From Olivibacter domesticus (lineage in GTDB: Bacteria > Bacteroidota > Bacteroidia > Sphingobacteriales > Sphingobacteriaceae): DNA of 64,000 bases. Shown here one piece after another: positions 8,744 through 18,765 of this stretch (position 1 is the stretch's first letter; each line of letters starts with the position of its first letter). A program made the position numbers and the translations under genes. The DNA lies in contig NZ_FOAF01000001.1 of NCBI RefSeq assembly GCF_900109575.1, positions 1,025,662 through 1,089,661 of the forward strand. The letters are read 5' to 3'. Under the pieces are notes generated by a model, which saw nothing but the letters and a program-made list of their open reading frames with translations, had not been told where the DNA came from and did not search any database.

Positions 8744-8760
8744 AGAACTTATAGCGGTAG
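8744..8760 (+). promoter_or_regulatory. Weak promoter candidate for the sulfatase
   Basis: TATCTTTA upstream of the sulfatase differs from TAnnTTTG only in its last base. No good -33 element is seen. Confidence 0.2.
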
Positions 8761-8805
8761 GCACGTCGATATGGACACATCATACTGATCAAAAGGCAAT
8801 AACTT

Positions 8806-10362
8806 ATGAATAAACCACTTCTATTTATTCTTACCACATGTTTAGCAATAGGAATGTACTCCTGCCAACAGTCCGCTAATCAGAAGAAGAAACACAAAAA
8901 GCCTAATATCATATTCATTTTTTCTGACGATCATGCTTATCAGGCGATCGGTGCTTACGGCAATAAAATCGCAAAAACACCGAATATTGATCGTATAGCT
9001 CAAGAAGGAGCTATTTTTAAGAATTTTCTAGTAACAAATTCAATATGTGGTCCCAGTAGGGCAAGCTTACTTACAGGAAAATATAGTCATAAAAATGGCT
9101 ATAAAGGAAACGAAGGCAAATTTGATGTTAATCAACAGCTTTTTACCCGGCTGTTAAAAGAGGGCGGTTATCAAACCGCTTGGATTGGCAAATGGCATCT
9201 TGGCACGCTTCCAGGCAATGCCTTTGATTACTGGAATATTCTTCCTGGCCAAGGGCATTACTATAACCCTGATTTCATCAATCAGGAGAATGATACAATA
9301 CATATCGAAGGATATGTATCAAATATTATTACGGAGCTAGCCACCACATGGTTAGATAAACGTAAAGAAGGTGAGCCGTTCTTTTTGGTAGTAGGAGAAA
9401 AAGCCACGCACCGGGAATGGCTACCGGACTTACAAGACTTAGGTGCCTATGATGACAAAGACCTACCCATTCCTGAAACTTTTTATGATAAGTATGAAGG
9501 AAGACAGGCTGCCGCCGACCAAGATATGACCGTTGACAAAACGATGCGTTTGAAAGAGGACTTAAAGGTGCATGCCGATTATGAAAAAAATGGCATCTAT
9601 AATCGTTTTACTCCAGAACAGAAAAAAGTATTCACCGACTATTACGAAAACAAAATCAGTAAAGATTTTGACAGTAAAAAACTAAGTGGCAAATCTCTTG
9701 TTGAATGGAAATATCAGCGTTACCTTAAAGATTATTTGGCAACCGCAAACGGATTGGATCGCAATATTGGCAAATTGCTGGATTATTTAGATCAAAATGG
9801 CTTAGCGGAAAATACTATTGTAATTTATGGCTCCGATCAGGGTTTTTATTTAGGCGAACATGGTTGGTTTGACAAACGTTTTATTTATGAAGAATCCTTA
9901 CGTACGCCATTTGTGATTCGCTATCCGGGCGTTGTCCAAGCGGGTACAAATATCGATCAGCATGTCCTAAATATTGATTGGGCACCTACACTACTTGAAA
10001 TCGCTGGAGTAAAAGTACCTGAAGATATTCAAGGAAAATCTTTTTTACCTGTTCTTAAAGCAAATGGTCAAAATGTAACTACTAGGAAAGCAAGTTATTA
10101 TCATTATTACGAATTCCCACAACCTCATCATGTCTATCCACATTTTGGTTTACGTACAGAACGTTATAAGTTAATTCGATTTTACGGTGGTAAAGATTCC
10201 TGGGAGCTCTATGACCTTCAGCACGATCCACATGAACTTCATAATTTATATGGGCAAGATGCGTACAACACACTTACAGACGATCTTAAGAAGGAGCTTA
10301 ACTTGCTAATAAAGCAATATCAGGATGAAGAAGCTGCGTCGGTTTTATCCAAACAAATTTAA
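8806..10362 (+). CDS. S1-type sulfatase lipoprotein, GlcNAc-6-sulfatase-like
   Basis: A 518-residue formylglycine-dependent sulfatase. The signal peptide ends in a lipobox (GMYSC, Cys near residue 20), so it is probably membrane-anchored and may face the surface. Metal-binding Asp pair: FSDDHAYQAIGAYGN. The maturation motif CGPSRASLLTGKY gives Cys81 as the residue converted to formylglycine. The C-terminal part shows GSDQGFYLGEHGWFDKR. The SDDHAYQAIGAYG start is characteristic of the group holding characterised N-acetylglucosamine-6-O-sulfatases, so a role in host or mucin-type glycan desulfation is likely. It stands alone between the SRPBCC operon and the M1 peptidases. Confidence 0.88.
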   Translation: MNKPLLFILTTCLAIGMYSCQQSANQKKKHKKPNIIFIFSDDHAYQAIGAYGNKIAKTPNIDRIAQEGAIFKNFLVTNSICGPSRASLLTGKYSHKNGYKGNEGKFDVNQQLFTRLLKEGGYQTAWIGKWHLGTLPGNAFDYWNILPGQGHYYNPDFINQENDTIHIEGYVSNIITELATTWLDKRKEGEPFFLVVGEKATHREWLPDLQDLGAYDDKDLPIPETFYDKYEGRQAAADQDMTVDKTMRLKEDLKVHADYEKNGIYNRFTPEQKKVFTDYYENKISKDFDSKKLSGKSLVEWKYQRYLKDYLATANGLDRNIGKLLDYLDQNGLAENTIVIYGSDQGFYLGEHGWFDKRFIYEESLRTPFVIRYPGVVQAGTNIDQHVLNIDWAPTLLEIAGVKVPEDIQGKSFLPVLKANGQNVTTRKASYYHYYEFPQPHHVYPHFGLRTERYKLIRFYGGKDSWELYDLQHDPHELHNLYGQDAYNTLTDDLKKELNLLIKQYQDEEAASVLSKQI

Positions 10363-10484
10363 TTATTGATAATTGGTTATATCTTTAAAATAACAAAAGA
10401 CATATTATCTCAGGCGTATAAAACATATGGAATCTTAAGACCTCTAAGGTTATGTTTCATTATTTAGTAAGATCTGCCAGATAA

Positions 10485-10492
10485 TAATTTTG
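10485..10492 (+). promoter_or_regulatory. Weak promoter candidate for the M1 peptidase pair
   Basis: TAATTTTG matches TAnnTTTG about 100 bases before the peptidase start. No clear -33 element. Confidence 0.25.
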
Positions 10493-10595
10493 AATGCATA
10501 TTCTAAATACCATTTTCCTTTAGGTGTTTTGGTAAATATTGTGCTTTTTTCTATCTTAGTTGTCAAATTCACCTCGATCATTTCATCGTTTAAGT

Positions 10596-12464
10596 ATGAA
10601 CTACTTTTATTTATTCACTACATTATTTTTTTTAATTATACAGACCGGTCAAGGACAAGAACTTTATCAACCTCGTAATATAAAAGCTGCCTTCGCACAA
10701 GGAACACGTGCTAAAAGCGGTGCTCCCGGCGAAAATTACTGGCAAAATCATGGAAAATATGATATGGATATTAAAGTCGACCCACAAAGTAAGTTAGTGA
10801 GTGGCAAAGAAGATATTTATTACAGCAATAATAGTCCAGATACACTGCACAAAATAGTCATTCGTTTTGTCAATAACCTTCATAAACCTGGCGCTATTCG
10901 ATCGAGTAATGCTTCTGAAAATTTTTTAACTAGTGGATTAAATATCCTTCAACTCCGCATCGGAAACAACACATACCCTATTGATGCCAAATCTTGGGGA
11001 ACAGAGGCAGAGATTACACTGAAACAACCTTTACTACCGAAAAGCCAAACCAAACTGTATATCGAGTGGGAATACCCGTTATCCAAAGAAAGTGGTCGCG
11101 AAGGACAAATAGATAGTACAACGTTTTTCGTGGCTTACTCCTATCCGCGCGTATCTGTCTACGACGACTATAATGGTTGGGATATATTGCCTCACAATGG
11201 ACGGCAGGAGTTTTACAACGATTTTAACGATTATTCCTTCCGCGTATCAGTCCCTAAAAATTTTGTTGTTTGGGCTACTGGGGATTTCCTAAATCCAGAA
11301 CAAGTATTAAAACCGGCAATCGTCAAACGTCTTAAGAAGTCCTATACAAGTAATAAACTAATTAAGATTGCCTCTACAGAAGAAATGAGGAAGAGGCAAG
11401 TGACACTCACAAAAGATTGGAATACTTGGGCATTTAATGTTAAAAACATACCTGACATCACGTTTGCAGTTAGTAACCATTATCAATGGGATGCCAGTAG
11501 CGTTGTGGTCGATAGTAAAACAAAACGACGAGCTAGTACGCAGGCAGCATATAGCAGCAATGCTAAAGATTTTGAGCATTCTGTTGAATGGAATAATTAT
11601 GCGTTAGCTTGGTTTTCTAACAATTGGCCAGGCGTGCCCTACCCTTATACTAAAATGACTGCCGTTCAAGGCTTTGCCGATATGGAGTTCCCCATGATGG
11701 TAAATGACACACCTGTACCTAATGATTTCCGACTTGCTAGATTAATTCAAGATCATGAAGTAGCACATACTTATTTCCCTTTTTATATGGGTATTAATGA
11801 AACACGTTATGCATACATGGACGAAGGATGGGCGACCACTCTTGAATATTTAATTGGTATAGATGAATTCGGAAAAGAACAAGCAGATGACTTTTATAAA
11901 AAGTTTCGAATAAGTCCTTACATCACCAATTCATCCTCCGAAGAAGATCAACCCATCATTACCATGTCATCACAGGTATCAGGTTATGGCTATGGGCATA
12001 ATGCGTACGGAAAACCATCTTTGGCCTACTTAGCGTTAAAAGATTTACTGGGTGATGAGCTATTCAAAAAAGCGCTGCATCACTATATGAACCTGTGGAA
12101 TGGTAAACACCCTATTCCATGGGATTTTTTTAATGCTATCAATACCGGCGCGGGTCAAGATTTAAACTGGTTTTGGCAGAATTGGTTCTTTTCTAACCAT
12201 TATATTGATCTCACCGTTACTAACGTAGAAAACGACAAGATAATCTTGCAAAATATAGGCGGTTTTGCTATTCCTTTTGATATTCATATTGAATATGAAG
12301 ACGGAAATATGGGAAGCATTCACCAATCCCCTTCTATTTGGAAAACAGACATCCAAAAGGCTATAGTTTCTCTTAAAAATAAAAAACCGATCAAAACCTT
12401 AAAGGTCGACGGCAGACTCTTCATGGATGCAACACCGAATAACAATAGTTGGAGTAAAAAATAA
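10596..12464 (+). CDS. Secreted M1-family zinc metallopeptidase (first of a tandem pair)
   Basis: A 622-residue gluzincin. I chose the ATG at 10596 rather than a TTG 36 bases upstream because a typical signal peptide begins there (MNYFYLFTTLFFLIIQTGQG). The catalytic motif is HEVAH (first His at residue 387), with the third zinc ligand in MDEGW 18 residues later (HEXXH-X18-E). The usual GXMEN exopeptidase motif is replaced by DMEFPMMVND, so classical aminopeptidase activity is uncertain. An N-terminal M1 beta-domain precedes it (YDMDIKVDPQSKLVSGKEDI). It is followed after 12 bases by a close paralogue, so both are co-transcribed. Confidence 0.9.
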   Translation: MNYFYLFTTLFFLIIQTGQGQELYQPRNIKAAFAQGTRAKSGAPGENYWQNHGKYDMDIKVDPQSKLVSGKEDIYYSNNSPDTLHKIVIRFVNNLHKPGAIRSSNASENFLTSGLNILQLRIGNNTYPIDAKSWGTEAEITLKQPLLPKSQTKLYIEWEYPLSKESGREGQIDSTTFFVAYSYPRVSVYDDYNGWDILPHNGRQEFYNDFNDYSFRVSVPKNFVVWATGDFLNPEQVLKPAIVKRLKKSYTSNKLIKIASTEEMRKRQVTLTKDWNTWAFNVKNIPDITFAVSNHYQWDASSVVVDSKTKRRASTQAAYSSNAKDFEHSVEWNNYALAWFSNNWPGVPYPYTKMTAVQGFADMEFPMMVNDTPVPNDFRLARLIQDHEVAHTYFPFYMGINETRYAYMDEGWATTLEYLIGIDEFGKEQADDFYKKFRISPYITNSSSEEDQPIITMSSQVSGYGYGHNAYGKPSLAYLALKDLLGDELFKKALHHYMNLWNGKHPIPWDFFNAINTGAGQDLNWFWQNWFFSNHYIDLTVTNVENDKIILQNIGGFAIPFDIHIEYEDGNMGSIHQSPSIWKTDIQKAIVSLKNKKPIKTLKVDGRLFMDATPNNNSWSKK

Positions 12465-12476
12465 AAGAATAAAAAA

Positions 12477-14363
12477 ATGAAGAAGAATATCCTATTACTC
12501 CTTCTTTGGCTAGTAAATACTTGCCCTTTAATAGCTCAAGATCTTTACATACCCAGAAATATCAGAGCAGCAATAAATAAAAGATCACGAACAGAAAATG
12601 GCTTGCCAGGTCAACATTATTGGCAAAACCATGGAAAATATGATTTAAATATCCAATTGGATCCAAAAACAGGCATCATTCATGGAGAAGAAAAAATCAT
12701 TTATTCTAATAACAGCCCTGACACACTAAACAAGTTGGTTTTCAATTTTGTAAATAATGTCCATAAGCAAGGGGCATTTAGAAATACAATTCCAGAGGAG
12801 GGGTTCATTACACGAGGACTTCAAATAAGAAAACTAGCAATTGATGGTGAGATTTACGATATAGACGGAAAAGAATGGGGTACCGTGGCTGCAATTCAAC
12901 TAAAAAAGGCACTTCGTCCAGGTAGTAAAGTAGACGTTTTACTTCATTGGGATTATCCCTTATCAAAAAAAAGTGATCGAGAAGGTCGGATTGACAGCAC
13001 CACCTTTTTTGTTGCATATGCTTACCCACGTATTGCGGTATACGATGATTATAATGGCTGGGATATGCTTCAACACAATGGTCAGGTGGAATTCTACAAT
13101 GACTTCAATGATTATAACTTAAAGGTAACTGTACCCAACAATTATGTTGTTTGGGCTACCGGTGAATTTCAGAATCCAGATGAAGTATTGCAACCGCCCA
13201 TTGTTGAACGCTTAAAGCAGTCGATGCAAAACGAACAAGTTATTAAGGTCGCTTCTAGAGAAGAAATGGCCGCTGGCAAAATCACCAAACAAAATAATTG
13301 GAATCAATGGAGGTTTACGGCGCAACACATTCCTGATGTAGCTTTTGCTGTAAGTAATCACTATGAATGGGATGCAAGTAGTACTATAGTGGACACTAAG
13401 ACAGCAAGAAGAGCAAGTACACAGGCAGCTTATGGTCCCGATGCTGAAGATTACCCTAATTCTGTAAAATGGAATAACTATACTTTGAATTGGTACTCAA
13501 CAGTATGGCCTGCTATTTCTTATCCTTATAGTAAAATGACTATATTTCAAGGTTTTTCAGCCATGGAATTCCCGATGATGGTTAATGACATCAGTATTCC
13601 TGATACATATAATGCCATGCGGGTACAGAATCATGAAATAGCACACACTTATTTTCCTTTTTATATGGGAATAAATGAAACCCGTTACGCTTTCATGGAT
13701 GAGGGCTGGGCAACCATATCAGAATACATGATTGGCAAAAGTTTGTACGGAGAAGAGAAAGCCGACAGTATATTTAAAATCTATCGTGTTAAAGATTATA
13801 TTAAAGATCCTTCTGCTGAACAAGATCAGTCTATCATTTCTCAATCTTCCCAAGTCTCTGGAAGTGCATATCGTACAAATGCCTACAGTAAATCTTCCTT
13901 AGCATTGCTAGCCTTACAGGATTTACTAGGTAAAGAAAAATTTAAAATCGCCTTTCAAAAATATGTAGAAATATGGAATGGTAAGCATCCCAATCCTTGG
14001 GATTACTTTTATTGTATCAATGCTGCAACGGAGCAATCATTAAACTGGTTCTGGAATAATTGGTATTTTAGTAATAACTATATAGACCTTAAAATTAAGG
14101 ATATACAAGATAAAAGTGTGGTAATAGAGAATATAGGCGGATTTGCTATTCCCTTCGATTTAGTTATTCATTATGTGGATGGTTCTCAGAGCAGGCAACA
14201 TCATTCTCCAAAAATTTGGCAGTCATCTCCAAACAACATTTCCCTTTCCATTGTTGGTGAAAAAAAAATGGCCACTGTAGAGCTTGATAACGGAATATTT
14301 ATGGATGCAACTCCGGCAGATAATTTTCAACAGATCGAGGACGTGACAGCGACTAAACATTAG
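12477..14363 (+). CDS. Secreted M1-family zinc metallopeptidase (second of a tandem pair)
   Basis: A 628-residue paralogue of the gene just upstream, alignable over its whole length (for example HTYFPFYMGINETRYA is identical in both). It has a signal peptide ending near LIAQD. Zinc site: HEIAH (first His at residue 386) with Glu in MDEGWATISEY. The substrate-anchoring motif is AMEFPMMVND instead of GAMEN. Residues about 20-230 form the N-terminal beta-domain. The pair arose by tandem duplication and has clearly diverged, so the two may differ in peptide preference. An inverted repeat before purL may end the transcript. Confidence 0.9.
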   Translation: MKKNILLLLLWLVNTCPLIAQDLYIPRNIRAAINKRSRTENGLPGQHYWQNHGKYDLNIQLDPKTGIIHGEEKIIYSNNSPDTLNKLVFNFVNNVHKQGAFRNTIPEEGFITRGLQIRKLAIDGEIYDIDGKEWGTVAAIQLKKALRPGSKVDVLLHWDYPLSKKSDREGRIDSTTFFVAYAYPRIAVYDDYNGWDMLQHNGQVEFYNDFNDYNLKVTVPNNYVVWATGEFQNPDEVLQPPIVERLKQSMQNEQVIKVASREEMAAGKITKQNNWNQWRFTAQHIPDVAFAVSNHYEWDASSTIVDTKTARRASTQAAYGPDAEDYPNSVKWNNYTLNWYSTVWPAISYPYSKMTIFQGFSAMEFPMMVNDISIPDTYNAMRVQNHEIAHTYFPFYMGINETRYAFMDEGWATISEYMIGKSLYGEEKADSIFKIYRVKDYIKDPSAEQDQSIISQSSQVSGSAYRTNAYSKSSLALLALQDLLGKEKFKIAFQKYVEIWNGKHPNPWDYFYCINAATEQSLNWFWNNWYFSNNYIDLKIKDIQDKSVVIENIGGFAIPFDLVIHYVDGSQSRQHHSPKIWQSSPNNISLSIVGEKKMATVELDNGIFMDATPADNFQQIEDVTATKH

Positions 14364-14400
14364 TCTAATATCGCTTAGTTTAACCATAAAAAGGGCTATA

Positions 14401-14447
14401 AAAATTGCTTTTATATGTTTCATTTAATTGGATATAAAAGCAATTTT
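14401..14447 (+). terminator. 16-bp inverted repeat between the peptidase operon and purL
   Basis: AAAATTGCTTTTATAT (14401-14416) pairs perfectly with ATATAAAAGCAATTTT (14432-14447), 15-base loop. There is no T-run after it. It may end the peptidase transcript, or act in purL control, since the purL -33 element lies in its loop. Confidence 0.5.
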
Positions 14448-14458
14448 ATCTAAATTTG
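14428..14458 (+). promoter_or_regulatory. purL promoter
   Basis: TTG (14428-14430), 20-base spacer, TAAATTTG (14451-14458), matching the Bacteroidota sigma pattern TTG-N20-TAnnTTTG. The start would be near 14464, 13 bases before the purL ATG. Confidence 0.6.
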
Positions 14459-14476
14459 TGACTTCTAAAGAACAAC

Positions 14477-17400
14477 ATGATTTTTTTCTTTCAAACCCCT
14501 CAACGTAACATTTTTGCTTTACAAATAGAGCGACTATTAACCCCCGAAGAAATTGCTAAACTAAACTGGTTATTCGGAGGTTCATCATTACTCCAAGAAA
14601 GCATATTGACAAGCTTTTATATCGGCCCTCGTGCAACAATGGTTACTCCTTGGAGTACTAATGCCGTAGAAATCACGCAAAACATGGCAATTTCTGGTAT
14701 TATAAGGATAGAAGAATTTCAACCAGTGGAATCAACTTTTGAAGCCTATGACCATATGCTTTTTCAAAAGTATCCAATACTAAATCAAGAAATATTCACC
14801 ATAAATATTCAGCCTGACCCTATCTTAGAGATCGCGGATATTGCTGTATACAATAAACAAGAAGGCCTATCCTTAAGTGAAGAAGAAGTAGTGTATCTTG
14901 ATGAGCTTGCAAAGAAGCTGGGGCGAAAACTTACCGATTCAGAAGTATTCGGTTTTTCACAAGTAAACTCCGAGCATTGTCGCCATAAAATATTTAATGG
15001 CACATTCATCATAGATGGTGACAAAAAGCAGCTTTCATTATTCAAATTAATTCGTAAAACTTCTGAGGAAAACCCTAACACAATTGTCTCCGCTTATAAA
15101 GACAATGTTGCCTTCATAAAGGGGCCAAAGGTTCAGCAATTTGCACCTAAAAGAGCTGATGAGCCAGATTATTATCAAGTAAAAGAGTTCGATTCAGTTA
15201 TCTCATTAAAAGCAGAAACACATAATTTCCCCACCACTGTAGAACCTTTCAACGGTGCCGCGACAGGATCAGGTGGAGAGATTCGTGATCGTCTGGCAGG
15301 AGGTCAAGGATCCTTGCCTCTAGCAGGTACAGCCGTTTATATGACTTCCTTCTCTAGACTAGAGAAAAATAGACCTTGGGAAGAAGCAATGGAAGAACGG
15401 CCTTGGTTATATCAAACGCCTATGGACATTCTTATTAAAGCTTCTAATGGGGCCTCCGATTTTGGTAATAAATTTGGGCAACCGCTAATTACAGGTTCGG
15501 TACTTACCTTTGAACACGAAGAAGATGCTCGTAAACTTGGTTTTGATAAGGTTATCATGTTAGCAGGTGGAGTGGGATATGGAAAGGCCGATCAATCAAA
15601 AAAACAAGAGCCTTCTTCAGGTGATAAAATTGTTGTACTTGGTGGCGAAAACTATAGAATTGGTATGGGAGGTGCTGCAGTTTCCTCAGCAGATACAGGT
15701 GCCTTTGGTTCCGGAATAGAGTTAAATGCTATTCAACGTTCTAATCCTGAGATGCAGAAACGGGCAGCAAATGCCGTTCGTGGCTTAGTAGAAAGTGATC
15801 ATAATACCATTGTTTCTATACATGATCATGGAGCTGGAGGACATTTAAATTGTCTTTCGGAACTCGTTGAAAGTACAGGAGGCAAAATTGACCTGGATAA
15901 ACTTCCTGTAGGTGACCCTACCCTATCCGCTAAAGAAATTATTGGTAATGAATCGCAGGAGCGAATGGGACTTGTAATTAGAGATCAGGATATCGATGTT
16001 TTAAAGAAAATTGCTGATCGAGAAAGAGCTCCTATGTATACCGTTGGGGAAGTAACCGGTGATCATCGTTTTACCATTGCTTCTCAAAAAAACGGAACTG
16101 CTCCAATGAATCTTGCCTTGGAAGATATGTTTGGCAGCTCCCCGAAGATGGTGATGGAAGATAAGACTATTAATCGTACTTATGAAGAGATAACTTATAA
16201 TATACAAGATCTCAATATTTATCTGGAACAGTTACTACAATTAGAAGCTGTAGCCTGTAAGGATTGGTTAACAAACAAAGTTGACCGTTGTGTTGGCGGT
16301 CGTGTCGCAAAGCAACAATGTACAGGGCCGCTACAATTACCATTGAATAACTGTGGTGTAATGGCTCTTGATTTTCAAGGTAAAGATGGGATTGCAACAT
16401 CAGTAGGCCACTCCCCCTTATCGGCGTTAATTAATCCCGCGGCAGGCAGCCGTAACGCCATCGCGGAGTCTTTATCTAATATTATATGGGCGCCTCTTAA
16501 CGAAGGTTTACAAAGTGTATCACTCTCAGCCAATTGGATGTGGGCATGTAAAAACGAAGGTGAAGATGCCCGCCTTTATGAGGCAGTAAAAGCATGTTCT
16601 GATTTTTCAATCGCGTTGGGAATTAACATTCCTACTGGAAAAGACTCGCTTTCCATGAAGCAGAAATATTCAGATCAGGAAGTAATAGCTCCGGGAACGG
16701 TTATTATTTCTGCTGGGGGGCATTGTAATGATATCAGAGGAGTGGTAGAACCTGTTTTACAAAAAGATGGAGGCTCCATTTTTTATATAAATTTATCAGC
16801 AGATGACTATAAATTAGGTGGCTCTTCCTTTGCTCAAATCCTTAATCGCATTGGCTCGGAGGCACCAGATATTTTAGACGCCCTTCAATTAAAAAACACA
16901 TTTAATACCATACAGGAACTTATAAAATCTGGCCGTATTCAGGCGGGTCACGATATTGGCAGTGGAGGTTTGATTACTACGCTCTTAGAAATGTGTTTTG
17001 CAGATCGTGATTTGGGAGCTACTATTGATCTAACGGGCTTAGGAGAAGAAGACACTATTAAAGTATTATTTTCAGAGAATATTGGCTTGGTATTTCAAGC
17101 AGATAACAACGTAGCGGATATACTTACTGCAAAAGGCCTAGTATTTCATAAAATTGGAGAGGTGACCAATCGCGCCAGCCTTCAATTAAAAAATAATGTA
17201 GAAACTTTTAACTTTGATATTGATCATCTACGTGATACTTGGTTCAGAACATCTTATTTGTTAGATCAAAAACAAAGCGGGCAAACAAAAGCAAAAGAAC
17301 GTTTTGAACATTATAAACACCATGTTCTGAAATATACATTTCCAAATCACTTTAATGGAAAAAAACCCGTAATAGATAATAGTAAACCAAGGCCAAAAGC

Positions 17401-18136
17401 AGCTATTATTCGAGAAAAGGGAAGTAATTCTGAAAGGGAACTTGCTAATGCTATGTATTTAGCAGGGTTTGATGTAAAAGACGTACACATGACTGATTTA
17501 ATTTCCGGGAGAGAAACCTTAGAAGATATTCAGTTCATTGGTGCTGTAGGTGGTTTCTCTAATTCGGATGTATTGGGCTCGGCAAAGGGCTGGGCAGGTG
17601 CCTTTCTTTACAATGAAAAAGCACGCATAGCATTGGAAAAATTCTTTAATAGAAAGGATACCTTGTCTGTTGGTATTTGTAATGGTTGTCAGCTTTTCGT
17701 AGAATTGGGTCTTATAAATCCCGATCACCAAGAAAAACCTAAAATGCTCCATAATGAGAGTCACAAGCACGAAAGTGGTTTTACATCTTTGAGCATACAA
17801 GAAAACAATTCAATCATGTTATCAAGCCTTGCTGGGTGCACTTTAGGTGTCTGGATATCGCATGGAGAAGGAAAGTTTCAACTTCCGTATAGTGAAAATC
17901 AGTACCGTATCGTGGCTAAATATGGTTATGAAACCTATCCTGCCAATCCGAATGGCTCTGATTATAACACTGCGATGCTGTGCGATGAAAGCGGTCGTCA
18001 TTTAGTGATGATGCCACATATTGAACGCTCGCTCTTCCAATGGCACTGGGCCAATTACCCAAAAGGAAGGAAGGATGAAGTATCACCATGGATAGAAGCA
18101 TTCGTAAATGCTAGAAAATGGATTGAAAAGCAATAA
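14477..18136 (+). CDS. purL: Phosphoribosylformylglycinamidine synthase (large, single-chain PurL)
   Basis: This 1219-residue protein catalyses the fourth step of de novo purine synthesis: formylglycinamide ribonucleotide + glutamine + ATP to formylglycinamidine ribonucleotide. It is the long form in which the N-terminal, AIRS-like ATPase and glutaminase domains are fused. Visible motifs include FGFSQVNSEHCRHKIFNG, AETHNFPTTVEPFNGAATG, and a C-terminal class I glutaminase (about 960-1219) with Cys1068 in GICNGCQ and a catalytic His region ISHGEGK. Length fits the family (about 1200-1300). It has its own promoter and terminator, so it is a single-gene unit with no other pur gene nearby. Confidence 0.98.
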   Translation: MIFFFQTPQRNIFALQIERLLTPEEIAKLNWLFGGSSLLQESILTSFYIGPRATMVTPWSTNAVEITQNMAISGIIRIEEFQPVESTFEAYDHMLFQKYPILNQEIFTINIQPDPILEIADIAVYNKQEGLSLSEEEVVYLDELAKKLGRKLTDSEVFGFSQVNSEHCRHKIFNGTFIIDGDKKQLSLFKLIRKTSEENPNTIVSAYKDNVAFIKGPKVQQFAPKRADEPDYYQVKEFDSVISLKAETHNFPTTVEPFNGAATGSGGEIRDRLAGGQGSLPLAGTAVYMTSFSRLEKNRPWEEAMEERPWLYQTPMDILIKASNGASDFGNKFGQPLITGSVLTFEHEEDARKLGFDKVIMLAGGVGYGKADQSKKQEPSSGDKIVVLGGENYRIGMGGAAVSSADTGAFGSGIELNAIQRSNPEMQKRAANAVRGLVESDHNTIVSIHDHGAGGHLNCLSELVESTGGKIDLDKLPVGDPTLSAKEIIGNESQERMGLVIRDQDIDVLKKIADRERAPMYTVGEVTGDHRFTIASQKNGTAPMNLALEDMFGSSPKMVMEDKTINRTYEEITYNIQDLNIYLEQLLQLEAVACKDWLTNKVDRCVGGRVAKQQCTGPLQLPLNNCGVMALDFQGKDGIATSVGHSPLSALINPAAGSRNAIAESLSNIIWAPLNEGLQSVSLSANWMWACKNEGEDARLYEAVKACSDFSIALGINIPTGKDSLSMKQKYSDQEVIAPGTVIISAGGHCNDIRGVVEPVLQKDGGSIFYINLSADDYKLGGSSFAQILNRIGSEAPDILDALQLKNTFNTIQELIKSGRIQAGHDIGSGGLITTLLEMCFADRDLGATIDLTGLGEEDTIKVLFSENIGLVFQADNNVADILTAKGLVFHKIGEVTNRASLQLKNNVETFNFDIDHLRDTWFRTSYLLDQKQSGQTKAKERFEHYKHHVLKYTFPNHFNGKKPVIDNSKPRPKAAIIREKGSNSERELANAMYLAGFDVKDVHMTDLISGRETLEDIQFIGAVGGFSNSDVLGSAKGWAGAFLYNEKARIALEKFFNRKDTLSVGICNGCQLFVELGLINPDHQEKPKMLHNESHKHESGFTSLSIQENNSIMLSSLAGCTLGVWISHGEGKFQLPYSENQYRIVAKYGYETYPANPNGSDYNTAMLCDESGRHLVMMPHIERSLFQWHWANYPKGRKDEVSPWIEAFVNARKWIEKQ

Positions 18137-18180
18137 TAAACAAGAAGAGTCCTACACAGTAATAGGGCTCTTCTTGTTTA
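18137..18180 (+). terminator. Terminator after purL
   Basis: Perfect 13-bp stem TAAACAAGAAGAG (18137-18149) with CTCTTCTTGTTTA (18168-18180), 18-base loop, starting directly after the purL stop. Confidence 0.75.
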
Positions 18181-18271
18181 TTATCAACATATAGTATTTA
18201 ATCTGTACCTAAAAACTATAGTTAAACAATGCGCGTAGCTAACCGATTAATACTGTGTTCCAATAAGGTTT

Positions 18272-18502
18272 CTATAATCCAAAATAGTTCTTTAGTGCGT
18301 CTCCAATATTATCAACGCTTTCTTGATCAGCAACTCCATTTACTAAACTCCATTCATTGCCACCCTTTCGTATAATGGACAATTGGTCTCCCTTTATATT
18401 AACTACAAACACATCTCCTTGTCGTAACACATCGAGTGTTTCTATTTTGCCAGTGCCAGACACATCTATGTTAATTTTGCTATTTTTATTAGAAAGCATC
18501 AT
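18272..18502 (-). CDS. Small protein of unknown function
   Basis: A 76-residue protein that I do not recognise. It has no signal peptide or membrane helix. It reads as a compact mixed alpha/beta domain: an N-terminal beta-rich part (INIDVSGTGKIETLDVL, then DVFVVNIKGDQLSIIRKGG) and a C-terminal helix (DQESVDNIGDALKNYFGL). It stands alone between purL and the phosphatase. Base composition and regular codon use argue that it is real. Most likely a conserved cytosolic small protein of this lineage. Confidence 0.6.
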   Translation of the reverse strand: MMLSNKNSKINIDVSGTGKIETLDVLRQGDVFVVNIKGDQLSIIRKGGNEWSLVNGVADQESVDNIGDALKNYFGL

Positions 18503-18765
18503 TTCCTTTACTTAATTTTTCTGCAATTATCTAAAATGTGTAGAGCCTATACCATCCTTGAGTAATAATTTGTCATCCATCCTTTGTATAATTACAATCA
18601 TATTAACGTAACAAATCATTCAGTAGGTAGTTTTATAAATCTTTTCAAAACCGATACTATCCTATCATTTCCCATCATACATCGAAAAATCAATTCTCTT
18701 TCACCACAGCACACAACCTTTTTAAAATTAAAGTACTATACTCGTCAATTTAGGAAATTAACAGC

